From: DASQDN01 sp963833675
GTDB lineage: Bacteria; Acidobacteriota; Terriglobia; Bryobacterales; Bryobacteraceae
Assembly: GCA_963833675.1 (NCBI GenBank)
Contig: CAWHYW010000041.1
Span: 62,001 to 126,000, forward strand
Length of the DNA: 64,000 nt
Reading direction: 5' to 3'
Shown: positions 45,754-54,864 of the stretch, piece by piece
Layout of the letters: every line of letters begins with the position of its first letter
How positions within the stretch are numbered: position 1 is the stretch's first letter
The notes under the pieces: model-generated
Database searches by the model: none
What the model was told of the DNA's origin: nothing
Seen by the model: the letters and a program-made list of their open reading frames with translations, nothing else
Program-made: the position numbers and the translations under genes

Positions 45754-47454
45754 ATGCAATCCCCTCCTGTCTACGACGTCGTGGTCATTGGTTCTGGCGC
45801 AGGCGGCGGCACGATGGTCAACGTTTTGACGAGACTTGGAGTCAACGTCGCGCTACTCGAAGCCGGTCCGATGTTGAATCCTGCCAAAGACTACAAGGAA
45901 CATAAATGGCCTTACGATTACGATCACCGCGGAGCGCTTGACGGGGGAATTTATTCGACCGATCCCCACAAGCCGTTTTCCTTCTTCAGCGCTCCCAACG
46001 GCTATTGGAGTATCGAAGACGAGCCCTACACGGTGGCGGAGGGCAGCAATTTCACCTGGTTCCGATCGCGCATATTGGGTGGCCGCACGAACCATTACGG
46101 ACGGATCACGCTGCGTTTCGCCGACTACGATTTCAAGCCCTACTCCACTGACGGTCTCGGCTACGATTGGCCGATTACCTATGAAGATGTCGTCCCTTAC
46201 TACGAAAAGGTAGAGCGGTTTATCGGTGTGAGCGGAACGAAAGAAGGTATTCGATCCGCGCCCGATGGAATTTTTCAGCCTCCGGCCGCTCCTCGCGTTC
46301 ATGAAGTGCTCGTACAAAGGGCAGGCAAGCGGCTCGGAATCCCGGTGATCCCAGGGCGCCTCGCGATCATCACAGAGCCTACCAACGGTCGACCACCCTG
46401 TCACTATTGCGGGCAGTGTGGGCGTGGATGCGTGACTGCATCGAACTATTCTTCAAGTCAGGTCCAGATCTTTCCGGCGATGAAAACCGGGAAGCTCAAA
46501 ATCTTCCCGAATGCGATGGCTCGCGAACTGGTTACGGACGGACCCGGCAAGGTGAAAGCCGTCTCCTACGTAGATAAGGCGACACGCACGGAGAAGCAAA
46601 TCCGGTGCCGAGCCGTTGTGGTCGCCGCGAGCGCGTGCGAATCCGCGCGCCTGCTTTTGAACTCTCGTGGTCCCGGATATACAAACGGTCTCGGCAATTC
46701 ATCTGGTGTTGTCGGACGATATCTCATGGACTCCGTAGGCTACGATGTCGGTGGATACGTGCCCGCCCTCGAAGGCATGCAGCGTCATGACACGGACGGA
46801 TTGGGCGGAGGGCATTTGTACATGCCCTGGTGGGGGCTCGACAACAAGAATAAGGAATTTCCGCGAGGCTATCACGTCGAAATCGGAGGTGGCTACGGAA
46901 TGCCGAGCGTCGGCACCTTCCACGGCGCCTGCGAGATTCACGAGGGATACGGTAAGGACCTGAAGAAGTTCATTCGTCAAAAATATGGAACGACGGTCGG
47001 ACTGTCAGGTCGAGGGGAGATGATTCCGAACGATCAAACCTACATGGACATCGATCCGAGCGTAGTGGACAAATGGGGAATTCCGGTTCCGCGCTTCCAT
47101 TTCAAATGGAGCGACAACGAATTGAAGATGGCCAAACACATGCACGATACGTTCGCGGCGATCTTCAAGGAGATGGGCGGTGAGTTGACTGGCGTTCGTA
47201 ACGATAAACACGATCACGGGATCTCCATCGGTGGAGCAATCATTCATGAGATCGGTGTGGTGCGCATGGGTGACGATCCGAAAACATCGGCATTGAATAA
47301 ATACTGCCAGTCGCATGATGTGAAAAATCTTTTCGTGAGCGATGGCGCGCCGTTTGTAAGCAATCCGGATAAGAATCCTACGCTAACCATCTGCGCTCTC
47401 GCATGGCGAACCGCGGAATATCTTGCAGAGGAGCTCCGTAAAGGAAATGTCTAA
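45754..47454 (+). CDS. GMC family oxidoreductase (FAD-dependent dehydrogenase large subunit)
   Basis: 566 residues. N-terminal FAD-binding motif VVIGSGAGGGTMVNVLTRLG, substrate-domain blocks GGRTNHYGRITLRF and GYDWPITYEDVVPYYEK, a Cys-rich stretch CHYCGQCGRGC, and the GMC C-terminal domain (GAIIHEIGVVRMGDDP ... NPTLTICALAWRTAEYL). It resembles the large subunit of gluconate/sorbitol-type membrane dehydrogenases. The small subunit gene overlaps its end by 8 bases, which fits a two-subunit sugar or sugar-acid dehydrogenase passing electrons to cytochrome c. Confidence 0.9.
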   Translation: MQSPPVYDVVVIGSGAGGGTMVNVLTRLGVNVALLEAGPMLNPAKDYKEHKWPYDYDHRGALDGGIYSTDPHKPFSFFSAPNGYWSIEDEPYTVAEGSNFTWFRSRILGGRTNHYGRITLRFADYDFKPYSTDGLGYDWPITYEDVVPYYEKVERFIGVSGTKEGIRSAPDGIFQPPAAPRVHEVLVQRAGKRLGIPVIPGRLAIITEPTNGRPPCHYCGQCGRGCVTASNYSSSQVQIFPAMKTGKLKIFPNAMARELVTDGPGKVKAVSYVDKATRTEKQIRCRAVVVAASACESARLLLNSRGPGYTNGLGNSSGVVGRYLMDSVGYDVGGYVPALEGMQRHDTDGLGGGHLYMPWWGLDNKNKEFPRGYHVEIGGGYGMPSVGTFHGACEIHEGYGKDLKKFIRQKYGTTVGLSGRGEMIPNDQTYMDIDPSVVDKWGIPVPRFHFKWSDNELKMAKHMHDTFAAIFKEMGGELTGVRNDKHDHGISIGGAIIHEIGVVRMGDDPKTSALNKYCQSHDVKNLFVSDGAPFVSNPDKNPTLTICALAWRTAEYLAEELRKGNV

Positions 47455-48037
47455 CCAGGGACAATCACGCAGGGAAGCGCTGCGCAACATCGCGCTTTCG
47501 GTTACATTGGCCGGAATGCCCGCGGAGGCGGCTCAGCATGTGCACGAGCATGCCACGCAAGAGAAGCAAAAGACAGGCGGAGTGTATAAACCGAAACATT
47601 TCAACGATCACGAGTACGCTACCGTTCGCCGCCTGACTGAACTGATAATTCCGAAAGACGAGGTGTCGGGCAGCGCTGTCGAGGCGGGTGCGCCGGAATT
47701 CATCGATCTGATCGCTGACAACAACAGCGAGATTGGCTTGCGTATGACAGGCGGTCTCGCGTGGCTCGATCATCACACTGGCAATACTTTTCTGGAATTG
47801 ACGCCTCAGGAACAGACTTCGCTTCTCGACAAGATTGCATACAGAAAGAACGCTTCTCCGGAAACCAGCCAGGGTATCGAGTTCTTCCGCTGGATCCGGC
47901 GCCTTACGGCGGACGCGTTTTACACAAGTCCGATCGGCGTCAAAGATGTGGGATACATCGGCAACAAAGGTACGACGAAGTTCCAGGTGCCCGTGGCCGC
48001 TATCGAGTATGCAGCCAAGCGTAGCGGTCTGACGTAA
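47447..48037 (+). CDS. Gluconate 2-dehydrogenase subunit 3 family protein
   Basis: 196 residues with a twin-arginine-type signal (SRREALRNIALSVTLAG), followed by the subunit-3 body (FNDHEYATVRRLTELIIPKD ... FIDLIADNN ... FFRWIRRLTADAFYTSPIG). This small subunit escorts the GMC flavoprotein through the Tat system and stabilises it; the GMC protein itself has no signal, which fits hitch-hiking export. The chosen ATG overlaps the end of the GMC gene. Confidence 0.88.
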   Translation: MSNQGQSRREALRNIALSVTLAGMPAEAAQHVHEHATQEKQKTGGVYKPKHFNDHEYATVRRLTELIIPKDEVSGSAVEAGAPEFIDLIADNNSEIGLRMTGGLAWLDHHTGNTFLELTPQEQTSLLDKIAYRKNASPETSQGIEFFRWIRRLTADAFYTSPIGVKDVGYIGNKGTTKFQVPVAAIEYAAKRSGLT

Positions 48038-48159
48038 GCGAAATTGTCCCAACTACGAGCAACTCAGTCCCAAAAGCGCACACAACTGCGCCCTAAGAGC
48101 GCTGAAAACGCGAAACACCATGGCCAAGAAATTGCGAGCTCCGTTCGAGAGGGAGAGCG

Positions 48160-48582
48160 ATGGCCACCAAACATCAGCGCGATCTGATCCTTACCGAGTC
48201 TGCGGAAGACCTGATTCGGCGCCGCATTCACGAGGGCTGGCGGATGGTTGCGATCGAATGGGAACGTGAGGCCGCGGGAGTTGTCGATAACGACCAATTG
48301 GAACCCGTTCCGTTCGGCTTTCGGGTGGCCAGAGACTGTCGCCATCTAGAAGCCGATCCGACTGAACTGGAGATCCTGAGCTTTGTAACGGAGATGATTG
48401 TTCGCGAGCGTCGTCTCCCGGCCATTGCGGAGGCTCTCAATCAACGGGGATATCGGACGCGCGATGGTCAGCGGTGGACTCCCGCAACCGTGTTTGAACT
48501 GATGCCGAGAATTGTGGAATCGGGCCCACGGATCTTCTCCAATCCGCACTGGCCAGTCAGAATGGTGGCTGCTCAACCCTAG
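48160..48582 (+). CDS. Orphan recombinase-domain protein
   Basis: 140 residues with a good ribosome-binding site (GAGAGGGAGAGCG). The C-terminal half (ERRLPAIAEALNQRGYRTRDGQRWTPATVFELMPRI) matches the Recombinase domain that in large serine recombinases follows the catalytic domain. The N-terminal resolvase domain with its nucleophilic Ser is absent, so it cannot be a stand-alone recombinase. It may act as a DNA-binding protein, as related short proteins in Acidobacteriota seem to do, or be a remnant. It converges with the winged-helix gene (12-base gap). Confidence 0.65.
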   Translation: MATKHQRDLILTESAEDLIRRRIHEGWRMVAIEWEREAAGVVDNDQLEPVPFGFRVARDCRHLEADPTELEILSFVTEMIVRERRLPAIAEALNQRGYRTRDGQRWTPATVFELMPRIVESGPRIFSNPHWPVRMVAAQP

Positions 48583-48594
48583 CGGAGGACGGCA

Positions 48595-49041
48595 TCACCA
48601 GCGGAATGACAAACGCGGAAATCGCCATCGCGACTTCGGCTTGACTTCTGAAGGCATCTGAGTCATTTCTACCGGCTGTTCAGGTTGTGCAACCGCGCTC
48701 ATTTGCGTACTCACAGGAGTAACAGACCCGACAAAACGATAACCCTGGCGCGGAAGTGTCTCTATAAATCGGGGATGAATCGCCGAATCTCCGAGGGTCG
48801 TGCGGACCTTGCTAATGCTTCGAGTGAGACTGCGATCGAAGTCGGCGTATGTGGCTTCCGGCCCTAGCGTCCCTCGCAGGTCTTCTCGAGTCAGAACCTC
48901 CCCCTGGCGCTGGACAAGAGCCAGAAGCAGACGAAACGGTTGGTCCTCGAGCTTCAGGCGAATACCCGATTTCCGCAACACACGGGAAGCACAATCCAAC
49001 TCGAATCTATCGAATCGAAACCGCGAAGGCTGCTCGATCAT
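48595..49041 (-). CDS. OmpR/CadC-type winged-helix DNA-binding protein, apparently cut short
   Basis: 148 residues from ATG at 49039-49041 (MIEQPSRFRFDRFELD). The winged helix (Trans_reg_C) is complete: RKSGIRLKLEDQPFRLLLALV, RSISKVRTTLGD and the wing FIETLPRQGYRFVG. After a linker, the protein ends at RWRFPRLSFRW, where Acidobacteriota homologues usually go on to a membrane segment and a TPR or WD40 sensor. The sensor part is missing and no continuation appears in other frames before the recombinase-domain gene. It may be a deletion product or a small soluble regulator of the neighbouring efflux operon. Confidence 0.72.
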   Translation of the reverse strand: MIEQPSRFRFDRFELDCASRVLRKSGIRLKLEDQPFRLLLALVQRQGEVLTREDLRGTLGPEATYADFDRSLTRSISKVRTTLGDSAIHPRFIETLPRQGYRFVGSVTPVSTQMSAVAQPEQPVEMTQMPSEVKPKSRWRFPRLSFRW

Positions 49042-49114
49042 ATCTCTCCCGGCGAAATCTATTATTTCTACCACACAGGAGAGCGCAATGAAATTGCGGG
49101 CTGAAACCTCCGTG

Positions 49115-52100
49115 TCAAATGCCTACGCCGGCAGGTATCCGCTCATCCAGACCGTCACTACCCATTTCGGACTCTGTTTGCCGAGGCTCGAACCACCGGT
49201 ACAGAATCGGCAGGATCACCAGCGTCAGCAGCGTAGACGTTACCAGTCCACCGATAACTACGATCGCGAGCGGCCGTTGCACCTCCGACCCCGGATCCGT
49301 CGCGAAAAGAAATGGCACCAGGCCGAGCGCAGCAACGGTCGCAGTCATCATTACGGGCCGGAATCGGGTTTTCGCGCCCTTCATGATCGCTTCCAGTTGT
49401 CCAGCGCCGGCCTGTCGCAGACTTCGGATGTAGGAGACAAGCACCACGCCGTTCAACACGGCAATGCCCCATAACGCGATGAAGCCTACCGATGCAGGAA
49501 CCGAGAGGTATTCACCGGTTGCATAGAGTGCCGCAACACCACCCATCGAAGCAAACGGAAGCACAAGGATAATCAGCGCCGCGAGCCGCACAGATCGGAA
49601 CAGCATGAACAGCAGGAAGAAGATTGCGCCTATCGTGATGGGCACGATAATCATCAGGTGCCGGCGTGCGCGCTCCATATTCTGGAACTGCCCGCCCCAC
49701 TCGATAGTAGTAACCTGCCGGCAGAGGGACCTGCTTTCCACACCTTCTTCTGCAACTCGGCGACATAGCCTCCGAGATCGCGATCGCGAACATTGATGCC
49801 GATCACAATCCTGCGCTTGGCCATCTCGCGCTTGATCTGCGAAGCGCCCTGCACCAGTTCAATGTGCGCGAGACTCTCGAGCGGAACCTGCTCGCCGTCG
49901 CATGCCGTCACCAGGATGCGCCGGATCTCGGGTATGCTGTTGCGCAAGTTCTCCGGAAAACGCACAACGGCTTGAAACCGCCGCTCTCCCTCATAGATCT
50001 CCGTGGCGGCTTTCCCACCAACTGCGGCCTCGATCACATCGTGAACGTCGGAAGCGTTCAATCCGTGCCGAGCGATCGCCTGCCGATCGATTGTCACAGT
50101 CAGGTTCTGCTGGCCGACGACACGATCGACCTTGATATCGCCCGTGCCTTGATTCCTGTGCGCCACCCGCGCCACTTCGTTGGCTTTGTTCGATCAGGAC
50201 TGTCGAGATCGTCGCCGAAGATCTTTGACGGCGATATCGGCTCGAACGCCGGTGACCATCTCATCTACACGGTCGGAGATCGGCTGCGCCATCACCGATG
50301 TTCACGCCAGGCATGGTCGTGAGGAGCTCGCGAACCTGTTCGGCGATCGTCGTCCTGTGTCAAGCCCTTGCGCTCCACAGTCGGCGCCAGCTGAATCATC
50401 ATGTCGCTCTCGTTATAGCCGGCAGGATCGACAGGTGACTCGCCACGGCCAAGCCGCGACACGATGTGCGTCACACCCGGTAAGCTGATTTCAGCTCGCC
50501 GGATCGCTTCCATCTCCATCGCGATCGATTCATCGAGCGAGATATTGGGAACACGGTCCATGTTGGGCGAGATCGTGCCTTCCTTCAGTTCCGGAATGAA
50601 GGATGTGCCAAGAAGCGGGAACAGCGAGATGGACGCCGGCGAACAAAAGCAGGGCAGCCGTAATCGATATCTTCTCTGGTTGATGCCCAACCCAAGACGG
50701 CCGTTGTACGGGCGCTTCAGCAGCACGAAGGAACAGCGTGTCATGCTCGCGCTCCGCCCTTCAGTAAGTACGAAGAGAGACCGGCGACAGCGTCAGCGAG
50801 AGGATCAGCGAGATCCCAGCGCAATCGCGATCGTGTACGCGAGAGGCGCGAACATCTTGCCTTCCATCCCCTCCAGCGTCATCAGCGGAAGGAACACAAG
50901 GATGATGATGCAGATGCCGAAAATAACCGGCGTGCCGACCTCCATGACAGCTTCGTAGACGATACGTAGCTTTCCGGCCGCGCGCATGTGCCGAGCTTCG
51001 CGAACACGTTCTCCACAACCACCACGGAGCCATCCACCATCAGGCCGATCGCGATGGCGAGTCCGCCGAGGGACATCAGATTGGCCGACATCCCGTAGCG
51101 ATTCATCACGAGAAACGTCAGCGCCGGTGTCAGGACCAGCGTCGCAATCACGATGACGCTGGAACGAAGATCTCCGAGAAACAGAAACAGGATGACGACG
51201 ACCAGAACGATGCCCTCGACCAGTACCTTGCTGACCGTGTGCAGCGCAGCATCCACCAATTCGGACCGGTCGTAGTAGGGAACGATTTGGAGGCCATCGG
51301 GAAGCATGCCTTTCGAGTTGATCTCTTCTACGCGAGCTTTGATCTTAGTGACGATTTCCTTCGCGTTCCCCGCCGCGACCATCATCACGATTCCGCCGAC
51401 GGCTTCCGTATAGCCGCCCTTGATCATTGCTCCGTAGCGAACTTCTTCCCCGAAGCTGAACTTCGGCCACATCACGAATGTAGACCGGAGTGCCGCCCAC
51501 CTCTTTCAGCACAATCGAACGAATGTCATCGAGATCTTGATCAGGCCAACACCGCGAACCAGATAGAATCTCCGGGTCCTCGCGGCAGGATGCCGCCGCT
51601 CGAATTTGCGTTGTTCCGCGCGAGCGCTTCCTGTACATCGTGGATCGTCACGTGGTAGTAGCGCAGCCGGTAAGGATCTACCAGCACCTGATATTGCTTC
51701 ACGTACCCGCCGGTCGAATTGATCTCGGCGACGCCGGGAATGGATCGCAGCAGCGGCCGGGCAACCCAGTCCTGGACAATCCGCCGCTCAACCAGTTCTT
51801 CTTTCGTCAGCGCACGCTGGCCGTCGGCTCGGGCTTTCGAGCGTGTACTGGTAGACCTCGCTGAGCGCAGTCGACACGGGTCCCAGCACAGGAACAATGC
51901 CCTCCGGCAGGCGCGCTCCGAACATCGCTCAGCCGTTCGGAAACTATCTGTCGCGCAAAGTAGAGCGGCGTATCATCAGTGAATACCAGTGTCACGATCG
52001 ACAGGCCGGGCTCGTTCTGTGAGCGCATCTCGGTCATTCCGGAAGTCCCGTCATGCCGATCTCAACGGGAACGGTCACCATGCGCTCCACTTCGTCGGGC

Positions 52101-52270
52101 GATCGGCCGGGCACCTCGGTAGCGACCTGAACCTGGATATTCGTTACGTCCGGAAATGCGTCAACGGAAAGCTTGCGCGTGGCATCCAGTCCGAAACCCA
52201 GCCCGATACAAGCCAGAACAACAACCACGATCCGCTGTTGCAACGCGCTGCGAACGACCGTACCTAGCAC
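49115..52270 (-). pseudogene. CusA/CzcA-type heavy-metal RND efflux pump, frame broken about ten times
   Basis: Starts at GTG 52268-52270, two bases after the stop of the adaptor gene, and runs about 3.15 kb, the normal length for a CusA/CzcA pump (about 1040 residues). Pieces in order: IGLGFGLDATRKLSVDAFPD (start), YFARQIVSERLSDVR, DWVARPLLRSIPGVAEINS, AMIKGGYTEAVGG, GLAIAIGLMVDGSVVVVENV (membrane helix with the Asp relay region), FIPELKEGTISPNMDRVPN, VVGQQNLTVTIDRQ and PASVGFIALWGIAVLNGVV near the end. Each break is a single-base gain or loss, several in short homopolymers (for example GGG to GG near 52053, AA to AAA near 51852, AAA to AA near 51535). No in-frame nonsense change was seen. 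Sequence error is more likely than decay. Confidence 0.85.
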
Positions 52271-52272
52271 TT

Positions 52273-53442
52273 CTAAACGTCCTCCTCGCTGCCGAGCGCC
52301 AAACGCTTGCGCTCGTTGTTCAGGTGGAATGCGCCCTCTAGGACGACCTTTTCTCCTGGCTGAAGACCTTTCAGCACCACCCGCTTGTCACCCATATCAT
52401 CACCGAGGCTGACAGTCCGCAATAGGTAAGTGTTCGGCGCCGTCTGCACAAAAATGCAATCGTCATTTCCTTCTCGTACAACCGCGCTTGATGGAACCAC
52501 CAATTGCGGCTCGGACCCATCGATCAAGGTCATGGTCGTGAGCATCGCCGGCTTGTAAACTCTATGCGGATTGGGCAGGTTCATTCTTACCGTGACCGTG
52601 CGAGTCTCGCGATTCACGGTTGCGCTAACGAAGGAAAGTGTGCCTTTGATCTTCTGACCTGGCAGCGCGGGGATTTCCGCCTGTACGGCCTTGCCGACTT
52701 TGATGGTGCCCGCGCTCTGCTCCGGCACGTCGGCCACCAACCATACATGGGACAAATCGGCGATGACAAAGACAGGCTCGACGGCTTGCATGATTTGGCC
52801 GATCGTCGCCTTCCGTTCGAGAACGATACCTTCAATGCTTGAAAGGACGTTCGTAATTGAGCTTAGACTGCCCTTCTTTTGCAACGCGGCGATCGAATCC
52901 TCCTGAAAACCGAGCACGCGAAGCCGTTCAGCCGCAGCGGATAGATCCAGGCCGGCCTGCTGCAGTTCAGCCTCTCTCCGCTGAAGTTCAGCGGATCCGA
53001 TCACACCCGCCTCAAGCAGTTGCTTCGCGCGTCCAACCGCTCGCTCGGCCACCTGCCTTTGGGACTGCGCCTTTAGAAACTCGGATTGTGCGCTCGACAG
53101 GTCCGTGCTGTAGATCGTGGCTAGAATCTCGCCTCGTTTAACGTGCTGCCCCTCGACAACCTTGATATCGAGTATTCGGCCTGTGACTGGAGCGCTCACG
53201 CGAGCGATTCGCGTTCCGTCTGCTTCTACCCGTCCCGAAACCCGGAGCGTTGCGCTAACCGGCTCGCGTTGTGGCGCCCCGATCCTGAGTTGCTTTCTCA
53301 GGTCGGCATCGGGCGTGATCTCCATCGGATTGTGGATAGGGCGCGCTTCTGCCTTTGGCTTTGCTGTAGCGCCACAGCCGGAAAGCGCGAGCGAGGCGAT
53401 AGCCACCAAAGCCGGCGCCGCTAGGATACTCAGCGTATTCAT
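52273..53442 (-). CDS. CusB/CzcB-type RND efflux periplasmic adaptor lipoprotein
   Basis: 389 residues, intact. N-terminal lipoprotein signal with lipobox LSGC, then the membrane-fusion protein order: barrel-sandwich half (VSAPVTGRILDIKVVEGQHVKRG), a coiled-coil hairpin (SAQSEFLKAQSQRQVAERAV ... AELQRREAELQQAGLDLS), the second lipoyl half (IEGIVLERKATIGQIMQ), a beta-barrel (VADVPEQSAGTIKVGKAVQA) and a membrane-proximal domain. It links the RND pump to the TolC-like channel. It overlaps the TolC-like gene by 4 bases and is followed at once by the pump gene. Confidence 0.9.
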   Translation of the reverse strand: MNTLSILAAPALVAIASLALSGCGATAKPKAEARPIHNPMEITPDADLRKQLRIGAPQREPVSATLRVSGRVEADGTRIARVSAPVTGRILDIKVVEGQHVKRGEILATIYSTDLSSAQSEFLKAQSQRQVAERAVGRAKQLLEAGVIGSAELQRREAELQQAGLDLSAAAERLRVLGFQEDSIAALQKKGSLSSITNVLSSIEGIVLERKATIGQIMQAVEPVFVIADLSHVWLVADVPEQSAGTIKVGKAVQAEIPALPGQKIKGTLSFVSATVNRETRTVTVRMNLPNPHRVYKPAMLTTMTLIDGSEPQLVVPSSAVVREGNDDCIFVQTAPNTYLLRTVSLGDDMGDKRVVLKGLQPGEKVVLEGAFHLNNERKRLALGSEEDV

Positions 53443-54695
53443 TTTGTTTTATCCCCAGAATCAATGGCCCGGAGCTGCTCGAGTTCAATGAGCGCCTGTT
53501 GCCGGTCAAATTGTGCATTGATGTAATCGAAGCGCGCAGCCCGTAGGACTCGCTGCGCGTCCAGAACCTCGATAATTCCGCGTTCCCCGAACTTGAATGC
53601 GGCTTGGGCCGCTTCAACTGCCGCCTCCGCCTGTCGCAGAGTGCCGGCTTCGGCGATCTGCACCTGCTGATCGGCTACTTGATAAATGCTGTAGGCCCGC
53701 TCGAGTGATGCGAGCAGTTCCACTTTGCGGCTCTGCGCGACCGCTGCAGCTTGCCGGCGAGCGGCTTGGGCTTCTTTAATCGGGCCCTCGCGCTTGTTCC
53801 AGAGGGGCAGGTCAATGCTCACACCGAAGCGGAGCTGCGACGCCTCGGGTTGCCGAAACCAGTCGGCCCAGAAACTTGGCGATGGGATTCGCTGCGCGCG
53901 TTCGCTTGCCAGCATCGCCTCTGAGAAATCGATTTGCGAATTCGCGACAGCGAGGCTCGGATGTTTCGTGAGCATCTCCTGCTGAAGCTCGCTCAGGGGC
54001 GGCAGGATTTGCGAGCGCTCGAGGTCGCCTTCTGGTTCGACCTGACCGAGAGGTAAGCCAACGGCTGCAGATAGCTGTGACAATGCTCCAGCGACTCGCA
54101 ATTGCGCGCTCCGCGCTGCAATGCGGGCGCTCGCCACCTCGGCTTCGGCCCTGGTCAGTTCAAGTCGGGCGGCCTCGCCAACATCTACCTGGACTTGAAT
54201 ACGTCGTCTCAGGTCTTGGAGGAGGTCGACATTACCCTGCGCGAGTTGCACCTCGCGAGTTCGCCGGAGAGCTTCGTAGAAGGCGTGTTTCACCGCTCCA
54301 CGAATTTCTAAACGAGTCTCTGCCAGGGCAAACTGCGCGCCTTGACGGCGGACTGTGGCGGCGCGAATTCGACTCGAACGGACGTTCGGTAGATCGAAGC
54401 GCTGGCTGAAGTTTAATCCGTGCAGCATACCGGGCAATGCTGCCGTGGGTGTCAGAACCTGCTGTCTTCCCAGACTTCCGAAACTAAGAGAAGGATTCGG
54501 ATAGGCGCTCGCGGTCACTATGCCGGCTTCGGCGCCTTCGATCGCCGCAGATGCGGCGTTCAGATTTGGATTACGCTCGGCCAAGGCAAGCGCCTCGTCG
54601 AGACTTATGGTTTTGTGAGCAACCGCCTCCCGCTCCTGCGCGTACAACAAACCAGCGATAGATAGACAAATCGCTGAAATAAGAACTCGGGTCAC
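53439..54695 (-). CDS. TolC/CusC-CzcC-type outer-membrane efflux protein
   Basis: 418 residues from GTG at 54693-54695 (TRVLISAICLSIAGLLYAQE, a signal peptide). In-frame codons upstream to 54836 encode no signal. OEP-family repeats are present: TISLDEALALAERNPNLNAA, then helical hairpins with SAAVGLPLGQVEPEG in the first half and AIEGAEAGIVTASAYPNPSLS. It forms the trimeric outer-membrane exit duct. First gene of the three-gene efflux operon, divergent from the two-component system. Confidence 0.85.
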   Translation of the reverse strand: MTRVLISAICLSIAGLLYAQEREAVAHKTISLDEALALAERNPNLNAASAAIEGAEAGIVTASAYPNPSLSFGSLGRQQVLTPTAALPGMLHGLNFSQRFDLPNVRSSRIRAATVRRQGAQFALAETRLEIRGAVKHAFYEALRRTREVQLAQGNVDLLQDLRRRIQVQVDVGEAARLELTRAEAEVASARIAARSAQLRVAGALSQLSAAVGLPLGQVEPEGDLERSQILPPLSELQQEMLTKHPSLAVANSQIDFSEAMLASERAQRIPSPSFWADWFRQPEASQLRFGVSIDLPLWNKREGPIKEAQAARRQAAAVAQSRKVELLASLERAYSIYQVADQQVQIAEAGTLRQAEAAVEAAQAAFKFGERGIIEVLDAQRVLRAARFDYINAQFDRQQALIELEQLRAIDSGDKTK

Positions 54696-54706
54696 GGCTT
54701 TGCTAA

Positions 54707-54722
54707 TGCAAGCCGCTTGCCG
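54707..54722 (-). promoter_or_regulatory. Possible sigma-54 promoter of the efflux operon
   Basis: Read on the minus strand the site is CGGCAAGCGGCTTGCA: GG and GC are ten bases apart, as required for -24/-12 promoters, and it resembles the consensus TGGCAC-N5-TTGCA. The adjacent divergent genes encode a sigma-54 activator and its kinase. Weak point: the predicted transcript start is only a base or two from the proposed GTG. TCAGGGTGTCC (54757-54767) and GGGACACTGA (54806-54815) are inverted relatives that could be activator sites. Confidence 0.4.
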
Positions 54723-54864
54723 CTGATAAATTGCACGTAAATAGGACTTTTTTGCTTCAGGGTGTCCGATTTGCGGCAGACGGGCGGGCTTGTTGTGTAC
54801 GATATGGGACACTGAATCCGGGCTGAATGCCCTCAAACCCGCCAGTGATTGAGGGGGCCGCGAA

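Noticed and set aside
48038..48159. Att site or insertion-sequence end beside the recombinase-domain gene
   Set aside because: No inverted or direct repeats were seen in the flanks.
49115..52270. True pseudogenisation of the RND pump
   Set aside because: Only single-base indels, the operon partners are intact, and the same damage affects unrelated genes including asnS downstream.
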